A program made the translations under genes and the position numbers. Positions 9,306-18,577 of a stretch of DNA of 64,000 bases are shown here, piece by piece. Numbering within the stretch: the first letter of the stretch is position 1; every line of letters begins with the position of its first letter. The stretch lies in the NCBI RefSeq assembly GCF_001650905.1, contig NZ_LXYG01000017.1:124001-188000 (forward strand), written 5' to 3'. The notes below the pieces were generated by a model, which saw nothing but the letters and a program-made list of their open reading frames with translations, searched no databases and was not told where the DNA came from. Source of the DNA: Balneola sp. EhC07 (GTDB lineage Bacteria > Bacteroidota > Rhodothermia > Balneolales > Balneolaceae).

Positions 9306-9998
9306 TTAATAATCTTTCTTAAATTTTTCGTACAAATCTTTTCTTCGTTCTTTGGTTTTTGCCAGAGACTGCTCGTTTTTCCACGCTTCGATCTTTTTAT
9401 GATCGCCGGATCTTAAGATCTCAGGAACATTCATTCCTTTGAACTCGGCCGGACGGGTATAAACGGGAGCTTCAAGTAATCCGTCCTGAAACGAATCGCT
9501 TAATGCGCTTCCGGCATCTCCAATGGCATTCGGTATCAATCTAACCAAAGCATCAGTAATAACCATAGCGGGAAGTTCCCCTCCTGAAAGCACGTAATCA
9601 CCAATGGTATATTCTTTGGTAATTAATGCATCTCTAACTCGCTGATCGATTCCTTTATAGTGGCCGCACAAAATGATCACATTTTCTAATAGTGACAGCT
9701 TGTTTGCTTCTTCCTGGTTAAACACTTCTCCATCTGGAGCTGTAAAGATGATTTCATCGTATTTCCTTTCAGAAGTCAGATGGTCTATACAGCTGAAGAT
9801 CGGTTGAGGTGTCAGCACCATGCCCGGTTCGCCTCCATAAGGGTAGTCATCAATCTTGTTGTGTTTGTCTTCGGTGTAATCCCGAAGATCATGAACAAAG
9901 ATCTCAACCAGTCCTTTTTCTTTGGCGCGTTGCACAATGCTGTTTTCCAGCGGACCTGTAAGTAATCCCGGAACTGCAGATATGATATCAATTCTCAT
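9306..9998 (-). CDS. trmD: tRNA (guanine-N1)-methyltransferase, m1G37
   Basis: A 230-residue SPOUT methyltransferase that methylates G37 of tRNAs and prevents +1 frameshifting. It starts [13 protein letters not shown] and shows the knot motifs [25 protein letters not shown] and [16 protein letters not shown]. The C-terminal domain after about residue 165 is also present. The start lies 2 bp after the rimM stop, in the order rimM-trmD-rplS found in most bacteria. Confidence 0.97.
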   Translation of the reverse strand: MRIDIISAVPGLLTGPLENSIVQRAKEKGLVEIFVHDLRDYTEDKHNKIDDYPYGGEPGMVLTPQPIFSCIDHLTSERKYDEIIFTAPDGEVFNQEEANKLSLLENVIILCGHYKGIDQRVRDALITKEYTIGDYVLSGGELPAMVITDALVRLIPNAIGDAGSALSDSFQDGLLEAPVYTRPAEFKGMNVPEILRSGDHKKIEAWKNEQSLAKTKERRKDLYEKFKKDY

Positions 9999-10000
9999 TT

Positions 10001-10543
10001 CTAAAGTTCTCCGAGTTCTTCCAGGTTTTGGCAGATGACAGATTCTTCTTCAAAATTTTCCTTAACCACATAGTGGCTAACATTAGGAATAAGAAGAGAT
10101 CCATTGTTTGAAGAAACATTCAGAATAGATTGCATGGAATTCTCGATGATGTCCATTACTGTTCCGATGTGCTTACCATTTGTGTTGTAAACATCAAAGT
10201 GAAGCAAGCTGTTTGTTTCTTCAACGTCAGGAATTAAAGTGTTGGCCAGGTCTGTTTCCAGATATACGCCTGAATTTTTTAATTCTTCTGCCGCTGTGCG
10301 ATCAGCGATATGTTCAAAATGTACAAAGAACGAAATTTCATTTCTTTTTTCCTCAGTCCGAACATCTTTAATTCGGGCAGGGAAGTAGTCGCCCCTTTCG
10401 TTCCGCAAATACACAACAGTTATTTCATTCAGGATTTCGGAATCGTCAAACTCAAAAATGATTTTAACTTCGCCGTCAAGTCCGTGCGAGCGATCTACGC
10501 GCCCGACTAAAGTAAATGGTTGTATATTGGCTTCCTGATTCAT
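10001..10543 (-). CDS. rimM: 16S rRNA processing protein RimM
   Basis: A 180-residue ribosome assembly factor for the 30S head, which binds S19. The N-terminal RimM domain has [19 protein letters not shown] and a PRC-barrel follows ([20 protein letters not shown] through [12 protein letters not shown]). It sits between rpsP and trmD with short spacers, consistent with one operon. RimM binds ribosomal protein S19 and matures the 3' domain of 16S rRNA. Confidence 0.93.
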   Translation of the reverse strand: MNQEANIQPFTLVGRVDRSHGLDGEVKIIFEFDDSEILNEITVVYLRNERGDYFPARIKDVRTEEKRNEISFFVHFEHIADRTAAEELKNSGVYLETDLANTLIPDVEETNSLLHFDVYNTNGKHIGTVMDIIENSMQSILNVSSNNGSLLIPNVSHYVVKENFEEESVICQNLEELGEL

Positions 10544-10558
10544 AGGAGCCGGATTAAA

Positions 10559-11443
10559 TTATCCTTCAGATTGTTTGCTTTCCCATGCTGCAATAACGGT
10601 CTTTCTTGACTCGTCGTCAGAAATAAACCCTTTTAATGCATCAAGATCAGTATCTCTGATATGATCGATAGCTTCTTTAGCAGTCATGTCATCAGAAGTT
10701 TGAGATGAACTTGCTTCAGCTTTTGGCTCTTCAGCAACTTCTTCTTTTTCTTCTTCAGCCGGAGCGTCTTCTGTTTCTTCAACAGTTGCTTCTTCGGTAG
10801 CAGGCTCTTCAGTAGCTTCAGCTACATTTTCTTCTACTTCTTCAGCGGCTTCTTTTGCCTCAACTTCCGGTTCTTCCTCTGCTTCAGGAGCTGTTTCTTC
10901 AACAACTTCCTCTTCAGCGGGAGTTTCGTCAGTAGTTTCTTCTGTTGTAGCTTCTTCAGCCTCTTCAGTTTCAGCTGTAGCGGTTTCTTCGTCAGAAGAC
11001 TCAGTTTCTAATTCAACAGCTGCTTTAGCCGCCTTTTTCTGAATCTGATCTTTAAATTCTTTTTCTTCTGCAGCAAGAACGTCCTTGTGCTTGTCTTTAC
11101 GGGAATCGCTGTCGTCTCCTTTAGAGTCGCGGTAAGATTTCCACTCAGCAAGTGCTGTTTCAATCTCTTCTTCGCTTTTTCCCCACATCATCAAATGACG
11201 TTTGTAAAGAACTCCCTCATTTCTAAGGATCTTGCGTACAGTGTCGGATGGTTGAGCGCCGGTATCTAACCAGTAAAGAATGCGGTCTTCGTTGAGTACC
11301 ACTTCTTTTTTCTCAGTTACGTTGTCATAACGGCCAACTTGCTCAATGATTCTTCCATCACGAGCAACTTTGCTGTCTGCAACTACAATATGAAAGATTG
11401 GTCGTTTTTTACGTCCTTTCTTTTGAAGTCTAATTCTAATCAA
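10559..11443 (-). CDS. rpsP: Ribosomal protein S16 with a ~200-residue acidic extension
   Basis: The first ~85 residues are an ordinary S16 (IRLQKKGRKKRPIFHIVVADSK, then GRYDNV and YWLDTGAQPSDTVRKIL). Bacterial S16 is usually 80-100 residues, but here the protein runs to 294. The extension contains a basic helical stretch (about 95-140), a Glu/Ala/Thr-rich low-complexity segment (about 145-250), and a more ordered tail beginning TAKEAIDHIRDTDLDALKGF. The S16 reading frame shows no frameshift and the operon position (ffh-rpsP-rimM) is standard. Extended S16 proteins are known in Bacteroidota, and the role of the tail is not known to me. Confidence 0.93.
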   Translation of the reverse strand: MIRIRLQKKGRKKRPIFHIVVADSKVARDGRIIEQVGRYDNVTEKKEVVLNEDRILYWLDTGAQPSDTVRKILRNEGVLYKRHLMMWGKSEEEIETALAEWKSYRDSKGDDSDSRKDKHKDVLAAEEKEFKDQIQKKAAKAAVELETESSDEETATAETEEAEEATTEETTDETPAEEEVVEETAPEAEEEPEVEAKEAAEEVEENVAEATEEPATEEATVEETEDAPAEEEKEEVAEEPKAEASSSQTSDDMTAKEAIDHIRDTDLDALKGFISDDESRKTVIAAWESKQSEG

Positions 11444-11476
11444 TGTTGTTCTCCAGTGAGTTGTGTATATATAATG

Positions 11477-12817
11477 TTACTTACCAATCGGTAAATTTTT
11501 TAATCCTTGAAGAGCCCGGCCCATCTTTCCCATTTTGGACATGGTCTTCATCATTTTTTTCATCTGTTCGAACTGTTTAATGAGATCATTGATCTCACGG
11601 ACAGTAGTGCCAGAACCGGCTGCAATTCGTCTACGACGAGTTCCATTAAGAATTTCCGGATTCTGACGCTCCTCCGGCGTCATTGAATAGATAATAGCTT
11701 CAATCGGTTTGAAGGCGTCTTCATCGATTTCGTTGTTATCCAATGCTTTGCTGGCGCCGGGGATCATAGAAACAAGATCGGAGAAATCTCCCATCTTCTT
11801 GATCTTTTGAATTTGCTCGAGGAAGTCTTCAAGATCGAACTTATCAGAACTAATACGGCTCTGTAGTCGCTTGGCTTCGTCTTCATCAAATTCTTTTTGA
11901 GCTTTTTCAACGAGCGATACCACATCTCCCATACCAAGTATGCGCTGTGCCATACGGTCTGGGTAAAATGGGGAAAGAGCATCCAGCTTTTCGCCGGTAC
12001 TCACAAATTTGATCGGTTTATTTACAACAGTTTTTATAGAAAGTGCAGCACCACCTCTGGTGTCACCATCTAACTTGGTAAGAACTACCCCATTATAATC
12101 GATCCGCTCATTAAACTCTTTTGCTGTGTTAACCGCGTCCTGACCGGTCATCGAATCAACAACAAACAAAATTTCATGAGGATTTACGGCTTTCTTAATT
12201 TCCGCGACCTCATTCATCATCTCCTCATCTACATGTAAACGTCCGGCAGTATCAATGATAACGGTATCCATTGCCAAACTTTTTGCCATGGCGACAGCTT
12301 CTTTAGCTACGCGAACGGCATCTTGTTGTTCAATGGAATAAACCGGCACATCAATTTGGGATGCCAGAGACTTAAGCTGATTTACGGCGGCAGGGCGATA
12401 AACATCGGCGGCAGCAAGAAGAGGATTCCTTTTATGCTCCTGCTTTAGGTAACGGGCTAACTTTCCTGTAAAGGTCGTTTTACCGGAACCTTGTAAACCT
12501 GCAATAAGAATTACAGTAGGTGGGGTGTGGGCAGCTGCGATATCAGATTTTTCGCCACCAAAAGTTTCAACCAGTTCATCAAACACGATCTTCGTGAATT
12601 GCTGTCCCGGGTTAACGCTGGTGAGCACATCTGAACCGAGTGCTTTTTCCTGAATTTCTTTCGTGAACTCGCGAGCAACCTCATAGTTAACATCCGCATC
12701 CAATAAAGCACGACGAATTTCTCGTATAGTTTCAGCGATATTTACATCGGTGATACGAGCTTCGCCTTTCAGATTCTGAAAGGCTTTATCTAATTTTGAG
12801 GATAAACTATCAAACAT
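11477..12817 (-). CDS. ffh: Signal recognition particle GTPase Ffh
   Basis: A 446-residue SRP54 protein that binds 4.5S RNA and signal sequences and delivers nascent chains to FtsY. The N domain is followed by the GTPase motifs [28 protein letters not shown] and [14 protein letters not shown]. The C-terminal methionine-rich M domain (about 330-446, [16 protein letters not shown]) binds signal peptides and RNA. It is the first gene of the minus-strand ribosomal/SRP operon, so the promoter should lie in 12818-12900. Confidence 0.97.
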   Translation of the reverse strand: MFDSLSSKLDKAFQNLKGEARITDVNIAETIREIRRALLDADVNYEVAREFTKEIQEKALGSDVLTSVNPGQQFTKIVFDELVETFGGEKSDIAAAHTPPTVILIAGLQGSGKTTFTGKLARYLKQEHKRNPLLAAADVYRPAAVNQLKSLASQIDVPVYSIEQQDAVRVAKEAVAMAKSLAMDTVIIDTAGRLHVDEEMMNEVAEIKKAVNPHEILFVVDSMTGQDAVNTAKEFNERIDYNGVVLTKLDGDTRGGAALSIKTVVNKPIKFVSTGEKLDALSPFYPDRMAQRILGMGDVVSLVEKAQKEFDEDEAKRLQSRISSDKFDLEDFLEQIQKIKKMGDFSDLVSMIPGASKALDNNEIDEDAFKPIEAIIYSMTPEERQNPEILNGTRRRRIAAGSGTTVREINDLIKQFEQMKKMMKTMSKMGKMGRALQGLKNLPIGK

Positions 12818-12878
12818 TTATTTGAACAGGATTATTCGCTTAGTTCAGAGCCGATAAAAATACGAGTTTATTCTTGGG

Positions 12879-12900
12879 TTATCAACAGTAATGTGGATAA
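12879..12900. other. Two facing DnaA-box-like 9-mers upstream of ffh
   Basis: TTATCAACA (12879-12887) and TGTGGATAA (12892-12900, complement of the consensus TTATCCACA) face each other across 4 bp. One is a perfect box and the other has one mismatch. Single boxes occur by chance, so this is weak evidence. The remaining 12901-13169 holds only a short inverted repeat (AAAGCTT/AAGCTTT near 13110-13131) and nothing else I recognise. Confidence 0.35.
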
Positions 12901-13169
12901 AGTTTATTAGAACTTTGAATAATTAACAGAGGAACATGGAATGGCGAAGTATTGAGCTTATATCTGGTTTAAATTACCTTTTTTGGGAGGTGCTAGATAT
13001 GACAATACTAATAGAAAGATTTACAGAAAGGCAGGATCTGAAGCAAGGGCTATTGAGGGGGCCCATACGAAGCAGGAAAAACCAAGATAATTAATGAATA
13101 AATATCTATAAAAGCTTAGCTTGGAAGCTTTAATAGTTCAATCTGTTGTAAACAAACATATAGGTTTTT

Positions 13170-14381
13170 ATGATGCGTAAAGGTGTTAAAATCAGTCTTC
13201 CGGTTTTCATTATTATATTTTTAACGATGTTATTTTCTTTTGAGGTTAAAAGTCAGGATAACTACAAGCCGGGATACATTATCAGTAATGACGGAGATAC
13301 AACCCATGGACATATAAACTACTTAGGGTGGGCAAAAACACCTCAAGTTATAGAGTTTGCTCAAAATTTAGGGGGCAGTGATGAGGTTATTGCCAGTTAT
13401 AAACCCGAAGAAATAAAATCTTTTCAGGTTCAAAATGAATTTTTTGAATCAAGAGTTTTAGAAATAGATTTAACCCCGCACAAAATAATACTTTCTAATA
13501 TCAACGCGGACATAGAGGCGTCCCAAGAAAACGTTGTTTCAAGAAAAGTATTTATACAAAGATTAATCGATAGCGAGGTTTTAAGTTTATTTCTTCATGA
13601 AGAGGAACGGCAAAACTTCTATATAAAGCACTATCAAAAAGGTTTGATCAGGCTAATTTCAAATGAATATGTGGTTAGAGGATACGAAGACAAGCTTTAC
13701 GTTAATAAGGAAAACAAATATAAGTTTAGAGACCAAATAACAAATACTATTAGCAATTGTAGTAATATCGGGGACATCGATAAGCAGAGTTACTCTACTG
13801 CATCGCTAATGGAATTTATTTTGGACTGTAATTCATATTTAGGTGTTGAAAATCTGTATTATTTTGAAAGAGAAAAGCCAAAAATAAGTCATGGGGTAGT
13901 AATTGGCTTAAATAAAAGCGACGCTGTTTTCGGACCTCGAGAGTTTAACGGTGAACAAGGAGCCATCTTTGGATATTCCATGCATATTGTCTTACCCAGG
14001 AATAGGAATACAAGGAGCATTACTATTGAAGCGATGTATTCTAAGTTAAATTCTATTGAAGACTCTCAGAATCAAAGAAATAAAAGGCTTGAAGTAGATG
14101 CGTTAAAGTTCAGGTTTTTGTATGGAAGACGACTTTCACCCTCAGGGGCAGCCCCAATTTTTTTATATGGTATTTCAACAACAAGGGTATTAGATGATAT
14201 AACAACAACGGAAGGCGAGGAGAGTCTATTTAATAAAAAACAAATGTTAAACTTAGCCATTGGGGTTAGCCTTAATATTGAAAAAAGTTCGATCATAGTT
14301 ATATATGAGCCTATTAAGAAAGAAAACAGCTTCTCATCTTTTAGGAGCTTTAGCGTAAATCTAAGGTTGGGAATCCTATGA
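13170..14381 (+). CDS. Exported Bacteroidota-type protein, probable outer membrane-associated
   Basis: The 403-residue product has an N-terminal signal (about residues 7-29, ending FEVKSQDN). After cleavage it continues PGYIISNDGDTTHGHINY and SYKPEEIKSFQV. This opening, with a secreted GYI-x-GDT-x-G-I start followed by a YxPxEIxxF stretch, recurs in Bacteroidota outer membrane proteins of unknown function. The C-terminal third looks strand-rich and ends SFSVNLRLGIL, compatible with a small beta-barrel. It is AT-richer than its neighbours and is followed by another exported protein gene, and neither has a clear role. Confidence 0.6.
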   Translation: MMRKGVKISLPVFIIIFLTMLFSFEVKSQDNYKPGYIISNDGDTTHGHINYLGWAKTPQVIEFAQNLGGSDEVIASYKPEEIKSFQVQNEFFESRVLEIDLTPHKIILSNINADIEASQENVVSRKVFIQRLIDSEVLSLFLHEEERQNFYIKHYQKGLIRLISNEYVVRGYEDKLYVNKENKYKFRDQITNTISNCSNIGDIDKQSYSTASLMEFILDCNSYLGVENLYYFEREKPKISHGVVIGLNKSDAVFGPREFNGEQGAIFGYSMHIVLPRNRNTRSITIEAMYSKLNSIEDSQNQRNKRLEVDALKFRFLYGRRLSPSGAAPIFLYGISTTRVLDDITTTEGEESLFNKKQMLNLAIGVSLNIEKSSIIVIYEPIKKENSFSSFRSFSVNLRLGIL

Positions 14382-14491
14382 TTTTCTATCTAAGTAGCAG
14401 AAATTCTTCTTCATGGGATATGTGTGTTGAGGGATGTTGGACGTCTCCAGAGTCCAGAACTCGTGTTTATTGCGAATATACTTAATACTGT

Positions 14492-15592
14492 ATGTCTAAA
14501 AGAATGAAATACTGTTTCAAAAAAAGCACGTTCATTTTTATATCTATTATAATTTTGGGCGTGTTTTTTTCAGGTTGTGTTAATAAAAAAGAACAAGAAA
14601 AACTTAAAGCTGTTCCTATCCATGATTTTGAGTTGAGCGAAACAACCCAAGAATATTTACTAAGACTTTATACACAAGTAGTAGATAATCCCGACAAGGA
14701 TGAATTACTCTTTACAAATTACGGTTCCGTAGTGGGTGTTGTAATAACGGACTATCAAGGCAACTTTATCGAAAAAATAGGCGAAAAAGGGCGGGGTCCT
14801 AAAGAACTATTAACATCAAGATTTTTTGGAGCACGGGATTCAAATAAGGTTTTAATTTTAGACAAAGCCTTAGCATTATTTAAATTATATAATAGAGAGT
14901 CCGGGGAGGTAAGCTTATACCCCTATGAAGTTAAAACGGGAATCTCTATAACTTCGAGAAACATATCTTTTTGTAATGATATGTGGTATGCGGGTGGTCA
15001 GATGCTTGATGTCGCACCACGACCATCAACTCCGACCATTGCAAAGTTTGATAAAAACTTAAGTTTAATCGATACGCTTGGCGGCTACGACCCTTTCTTT
15101 AATGGAAGGAAAGATATACTTCAGGAGACATCTTATTCTCTCGATTGTGAGAACGAAATTGTATACACGGTTCAGGGTAAAACCCCGAAGATACAAGCTT
15201 TTTCAACAGCGACTGGAGATCTTCTTGGGTCAACAGAAATACACCCACCTTCTTTTAAGGTTTCTGAAAAATTTATAACAATGGCGTCTAACCCTCAGGA
15301 AATGTCTAGATACTTATCTGAAGAACAAAGTATTAGTTTACATCTGGCTCACAATGATTCATATTTATATTTAGTATTTAGAAACGACAGCGGAATTTAC
15401 AAGAGAAATCGAGTTCTAAATGAAAGCAGCCACTTTGTGGGGGTTTATGATAAAAACACATTTGATTTTATTGGAGAAGTTAAAGTTTCGGGAGCTATCC
15501 TTGGGACAACGAAGAGAGGTAATTTGATAATGCTTAAAGACGAAGAAAATTTAGGAATTCAGATTATTGAAATTGTGCCAACGAGTTCTTAA
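14492..15592 (+). CDS. 6-bladed beta-propeller lipoprotein
   Basis: A 366-residue lipoprotein: basic N terminus, hydrophobic core (about 12-26) and lipobox FFSGC with Cys near residue 27. The mature part resembles the Bacteroidota 6-bladed propeller family, with VVITDYQGNFIEKIGEKGRGP followed by repeated strand blocks such as LILDKALALFKLYN. Such proteins sit on the outer membrane or periplasmic side, and the ligand is unknown. A second in-frame ATG lies 12 bp downstream and also leaves a valid signal. It forms a tandem with the exported protein gene at 13170. Confidence 0.65.
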   Translation: MSKRMKYCFKKSTFIFISIIILGVFFSGCVNKKEQEKLKAVPIHDFELSETTQEYLLRLYTQVVDNPDKDELLFTNYGSVVGVVITDYQGNFIEKIGEKGRGPKELLTSRFFGARDSNKVLILDKALALFKLYNRESGEVSLYPYEVKTGISITSRNISFCNDMWYAGGQMLDVAPRPSTPTIAKFDKNLSLIDTLGGYDPFFNGRKDILQETSYSLDCENEIVYTVQGKTPKIQAFSTATGDLLGSTEIHPPSFKVSEKFITMASNPQEMSRYLSEEQSISLHLAHNDSYLYLVFRNDSGIYKRNRVLNESSHFVGVYDKNTFDFIGEVKVSGAILGTTKRGNLIMLKDEENLGIQIIEIVPTSS

Positions 15593-15599
15593 AGAATGA

Positions 15600-15986
15600 T
15601 TATTCAAAATCCGAACCCGGTGTATTTTTAAAATCAGGCTCTCGCCAGGTATTATAGCTGTTCTTAAGAAGGAACAGAAACACCGCCCAATCAATTAAAG
15701 TAATCGCCCAGACCAGAAGTCCTGCGTTTGTGTCTGCTATTATAAAATAGTTGATCAAGAAAGGGCCAAGAACAAAGAGCGTAAAAGAAACCAGCCAACC
15801 GATTTTTTTCAACTTGAATAAAAGCCAAAGCAAATAAGGCGTTGAAACAGCGGCAATAAGAATCCATCCGCGGGCAACACCGTCAGGATTCAGATAAGCA
15901 ATCGTGGGCGTTTTTGAAGAAGCCTCAGTGCTCATCAATTTATCGAGTTTATCTAAGTAATAATTTCTTTTAAACTTTAACGACAT
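15600..15986 (-). CDS. Small integral membrane protein
   Basis: A 128-residue protein with a charged ~30-residue N terminus and three likely membrane helices (about residues 38-56, 66-84 and 88-110). No enzyme motif or named family is recognisable. It is convergent with the preceding lipoprotein gene, with only 7 bp between stops, and divergent from fabI. Confidence 0.6.
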   Translation of the reverse strand: MSLKFKRNYYLDKLDKLMSTEASSKTPTIAYLNPDGVARGWILIAAVSTPYLLWLLFKLKKIGWLVSFTLFVLGPFLINYFIIADTNAGLLVWAITLIDWAVFLFLLKNSYNTWREPDFKNTPGSDFE

Positions 15987-16104
15987 ATGTGGATGATAGT
16001 AAAAACCATAGAGAGTTCAATATTCGATTTTCATTCCCACTATCATTTTAGCTTAAGAATGATGATTTTCACTCATCATATAAACAGAAAAGAAATTTTA
16101 GATA

Positions 16105-16938
16105 ATGAGCGAAGGAAACGGATTACTTAAAGGAAAAAAGGGAATTATTTTTGGAGCGCTGGATGATCGAAGTATTGCATGGCGCGTTGCATTGGCTTGT
16201 GACAGAGAAGGAGCAAACATGGTTCTTTCAAATGCACCGATTGCATTAAGGTTGGGAGCGCTGAATGCTCTTTCTGAAGAAATAGACGCGCCAATAATTC
16301 CTTGTGATGTTTCGGACGACGATGCGGTTAAGGAGATGATGGAGAAGGTGAAAGAAGAGCTCGGAAGTGTGGACTTCATTCTTCATGCCATTGGGATGTC
16401 TCCAAACATCAGAAAGAAAAAGGAATACACGGACATAAATTATAAATGGTATCAACAGTCGCTCGATATTTCGGCGGTGTCTCTTCACAGAGTTCTGCAT
16501 CATGCAGATGAAGCGGGAATCTTGAATGATGGAGGAAGCGTGATCGCTCTTTCTTATATTGGTGCTCAGCGAATTTTCAGTAAGTATTCTGATATGAATG
16601 ATGCAAAAGCGTTGCTCGAGTCTATCGCCAGAAATTACGGAAGTAGATTGGCTCACAGAGGAATCAGAGTGAATACGATTTCTCAGGCGCCGACTAAAAC
16701 TTCAGCAGGTTCAGGAATCAAAGGTTTTGACGGGATGTATACTTTTGCAGAGAAGTTGGCCCCAATGGGAAATCCTTCTGCTGATGAATGCGCCGATTAT
16801 TGTGTAGCGATGTTTTCTGACCTGACAAGAAAGGTAACTATGCAGAATTTGTTCCACGACGGAGGCTTTGTAACGAATGGTATTTCTGAAGAAATGATGG
16901 AAGACCTAGCGAAGCTTTACTCAGAAGACGAAGAATAA
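16105..16938 (+). CDS. fabI: Enoyl-[acyl-carrier-protein] reductase (NADH)
   Basis: A 277-residue short-chain dehydrogenase that completes each fatty acid elongation cycle. The nucleotide-binding start is GKKGIIFGALDDRSIAW. The active-site Tyr-x6-Lys of FabI appears as YSDMNDAK, with the preceding ALSYIGAQRIF segment. The substrate loop SQAPTKTSAGSGI is also present. The acidic C-terminal tail (EEMMEDLAKLYSEDEE) is slightly longer than in E. coli. The enzyme is cytosolic and the usual target of triclosan-type inhibitors. Confidence 0.95.
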   Translation: MSEGNGLLKGKKGIIFGALDDRSIAWRVALACDREGANMVLSNAPIALRLGALNALSEEIDAPIIPCDVSDDDAVKEMMEKVKEELGSVDFILHAIGMSPNIRKKKEYTDINYKWYQQSLDISAVSLHRVLHHADEAGILNDGGSVIALSYIGAQRIFSKYSDMNDAKALLESIARNYGSRLAHRGIRVNTISQAPTKTSAGSGIKGFDGMYTFAEKLAPMGNPSADECADYCVAMFSDLTRKVTMQNLFHDGGFVTNGISEEMMEDLAKLYSEDEE

Positions 16939-16964
16939 TTTTAAATACTACAAAAACATTATTA

Positions 16965-17162
16965 GGTCATCCTGAACTTGTTTCAGGATCTTTGTAGAGA
17001 AGCTGAATTAAGAACGTCTACATACGATAGCAAAGGTGATAAGTATATTGCTGAAACTAATTGATTATTTATAAAGGCTACTTCTGTATAAAATTATAGA
17101 AAAGAAGTTTATAATAGATTATTAGCCGTTGCTTAAGATCCTGAAACAAGTTCAGGATGACC
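16965..17162. repeat. MITE-like element with perfect 28-bp inverted termini (family A)
   Basis: A 28-bp terminus at 16965-16992 (GGTCATCCTGAACTTG...) is repeated as an exact inverted copy at 17135-17162, enclosing 142 bp of AT-rich DNA without an ORF. Each terminus is itself a hairpin (ATCCTGAA/TTCAGGAT). It belongs to the same family as the copies at 513-650 and 5099-5133. The right end carries an ATG (17157) that could be mistaken for the ruvC start. No clear target-site duplication was seen. Confidence 0.8.
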
Positions 17163-17189
17163 CTTATTGAAAGAATTAAACAACAAACC

Positions 17190-17765
17190 ATGCCTGAAAT
17201 AATCCTTGGAATTGACCCCGGCTCCCGCTTTACGGGGTATGCTGTGCTCACCGAGGAAAAGGGAAAATTGGTTGCGCTCCGTTGCGATGTTCTAAAAATG
17301 GCGCATATGGAAGATCACTCCGATCGGTTAAAATATATATTCGATCAGATCTCCGGAATCATTAAATCAAACTCCCCTACCGCTTGCGCTGTTGAAACAC
17401 CGATCTATGGAGTTGATCCTCAGGCAATGTTGAAATTAGGAAGAGCTCAGGCCGCCGCGATATTAGCTATCAAAAACAACAATCTCCCTGCTTTTGAGTA
17501 TTATCCCAAAGAAGTAAAAAAGGCAATCACAGGGAATGGAAATGCGAGTAAGGATCAGGTGGCTTTTATGTTGGATAAAATGGTAACACTGCCGGATGAA
17601 AAGCTTAAGAACGACGCAACGGATGCACTGGCAGTTGCCTGGTGTCATTATATGAAAGGAAAAGGCTTGCCGGGAGTTACAAAAAAGAAAACACATCAAA
17701 ATAATAAAAAGTCGGATTGGGCAAGTTTTGTTGCGGACAATCCGGATAGGGTTAAGGGAGCATGA
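17190..17765 (+). CDS. ruvC: Holliday junction resolvase RuvC
   Basis: I chose ATG 17190 because the family begins MPEIILGIDPGS. An upstream ATG at 17157 lies inside a repeat terminus and would add 11 unrelated residues. This gives 191 residues, near the family norm. Acidic active-site residues are visible in GIDPGSRFTG, AVETPIYGVDPQAML and NDATDALAVAW. RuvC is a homodimeric nuclease that cuts Holliday junctions in complex with RuvAB. The stop overlaps the ruvA start by four bases (ATGA). Confidence 0.94.
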   Translation: MPEIILGIDPGSRFTGYAVLTEEKGKLVALRCDVLKMAHMEDHSDRLKYIFDQISGIIKSNSPTACAVETPIYGVDPQAMLKLGRAQAAAILAIKNNNLPAFEYYPKEVKKAITGNGNASKDQVAFMLDKMVTLPDEKLKNDATDALAVAWCHYMKGKGLPGVTKKKTHQNNKKSDWASFVADNPDRVKGA

Positions 17766-18349
17766 TCACATTTCTAAAAGGTTATGTAGAAGAGTTGGAA
17801 GAAAATAAAGCACACCTTGATGTCGGGGGCGTAGGTTACGGAGTGGAAATTTCAGCACAAACATTGGCTCACCTGAAACAAGGAACAGAAGTAAAGCTTC
17901 TTATTCATCATCATATAACAGACAGCGATCAGAGGTTGTTCGGGTTTTATGCTAAAGACGAAATGCAACTGTTTGAAAAACTGATAACAGTAAAAGGCGT
18001 GGGACCAAAGCTGGGGATTACAATTGTTTCCGGTTTGCCGGCAGATCATTTAATTGGTGCTATTACGGGAAAGGATGCTGCTTCATTGTCCAGAGTTCCC
18101 GGAATAGGCAAAAAAACTGCAGAGCGAATAATTTTAGAATTAAAAGACAAGCTTGGAGATGTTAAGACTTCAGGAGGAGTTTCAAAACCGGCGGCCGGAA
18201 ACATAACAGACGAAGTAGTGTCAGCGCTGGAATCTTTAGGCTTCAAAAAACGACAGGCAGAAGAAGCGGCTTCAAAGGCATTACAAGAAGAAGATGTTAA
18301 AACGGTTCCAGCGGCAATTAAGAAGGCGCTTAGCTACTTAAACAAATAA
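17762..18349 (+). CDS. ruvA: Holliday junction branch migration protein RuvA
   Basis: A 195-residue tetrameric junction-binding protein. The N-terminal OB-fold starts MITFLKGYVEEL, followed by two helix-hairpin-helix elements (TVKGVGPKLGITIVSGL and RVPGIGKKTAERIILELK) and the C-terminal domain III (EVVSALESLGFKKRQAEEA) that contacts RuvB. It starts within the ruvC stop codon. ruvB is not in this window. Confidence 0.96.
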   Translation: MITFLKGYVEELEENKAHLDVGGVGYGVEISAQTLAHLKQGTEVKLLIHHHITDSDQRLFGFYAKDEMQLFEKLITVKGVGPKLGITIVSGLPADHLIGAITGKDAASLSRVPGIGKKTAERIILELKDKLGDVKTSGGVSKPAAGNITDEVVSALESLGFKKRQAEEAASKALQEEDVKTVPAAIKKALSYLNK

Positions 18350-18577
18350 TTCATTCTACTGCAGGGCGGGTAGAACGAGCGTGATTATTCGGATTTGTTT
18401 CATTGATTAGATTACAGGCGTAATAAACAAAGGAAAACAAAAAAGATTTGAGCGTATAATTCTTCATTTTGAACGCTTAATTTAATTCACGTAACAATTT
18501 CTTCATTTTATATTAATGGCAGACATTAGTACCATTGTAGCAGAACTTACCATACCTCTTAACTAAACCTTAAAGAA

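Noticed and set aside
17157-17189. An upstream in-frame ATG that would extend RuvC by 11 residues
   Set aside because: It lies inside a family A repeat terminus and the family normally starts at the MPEIILGIDPGS methionine at 17190.
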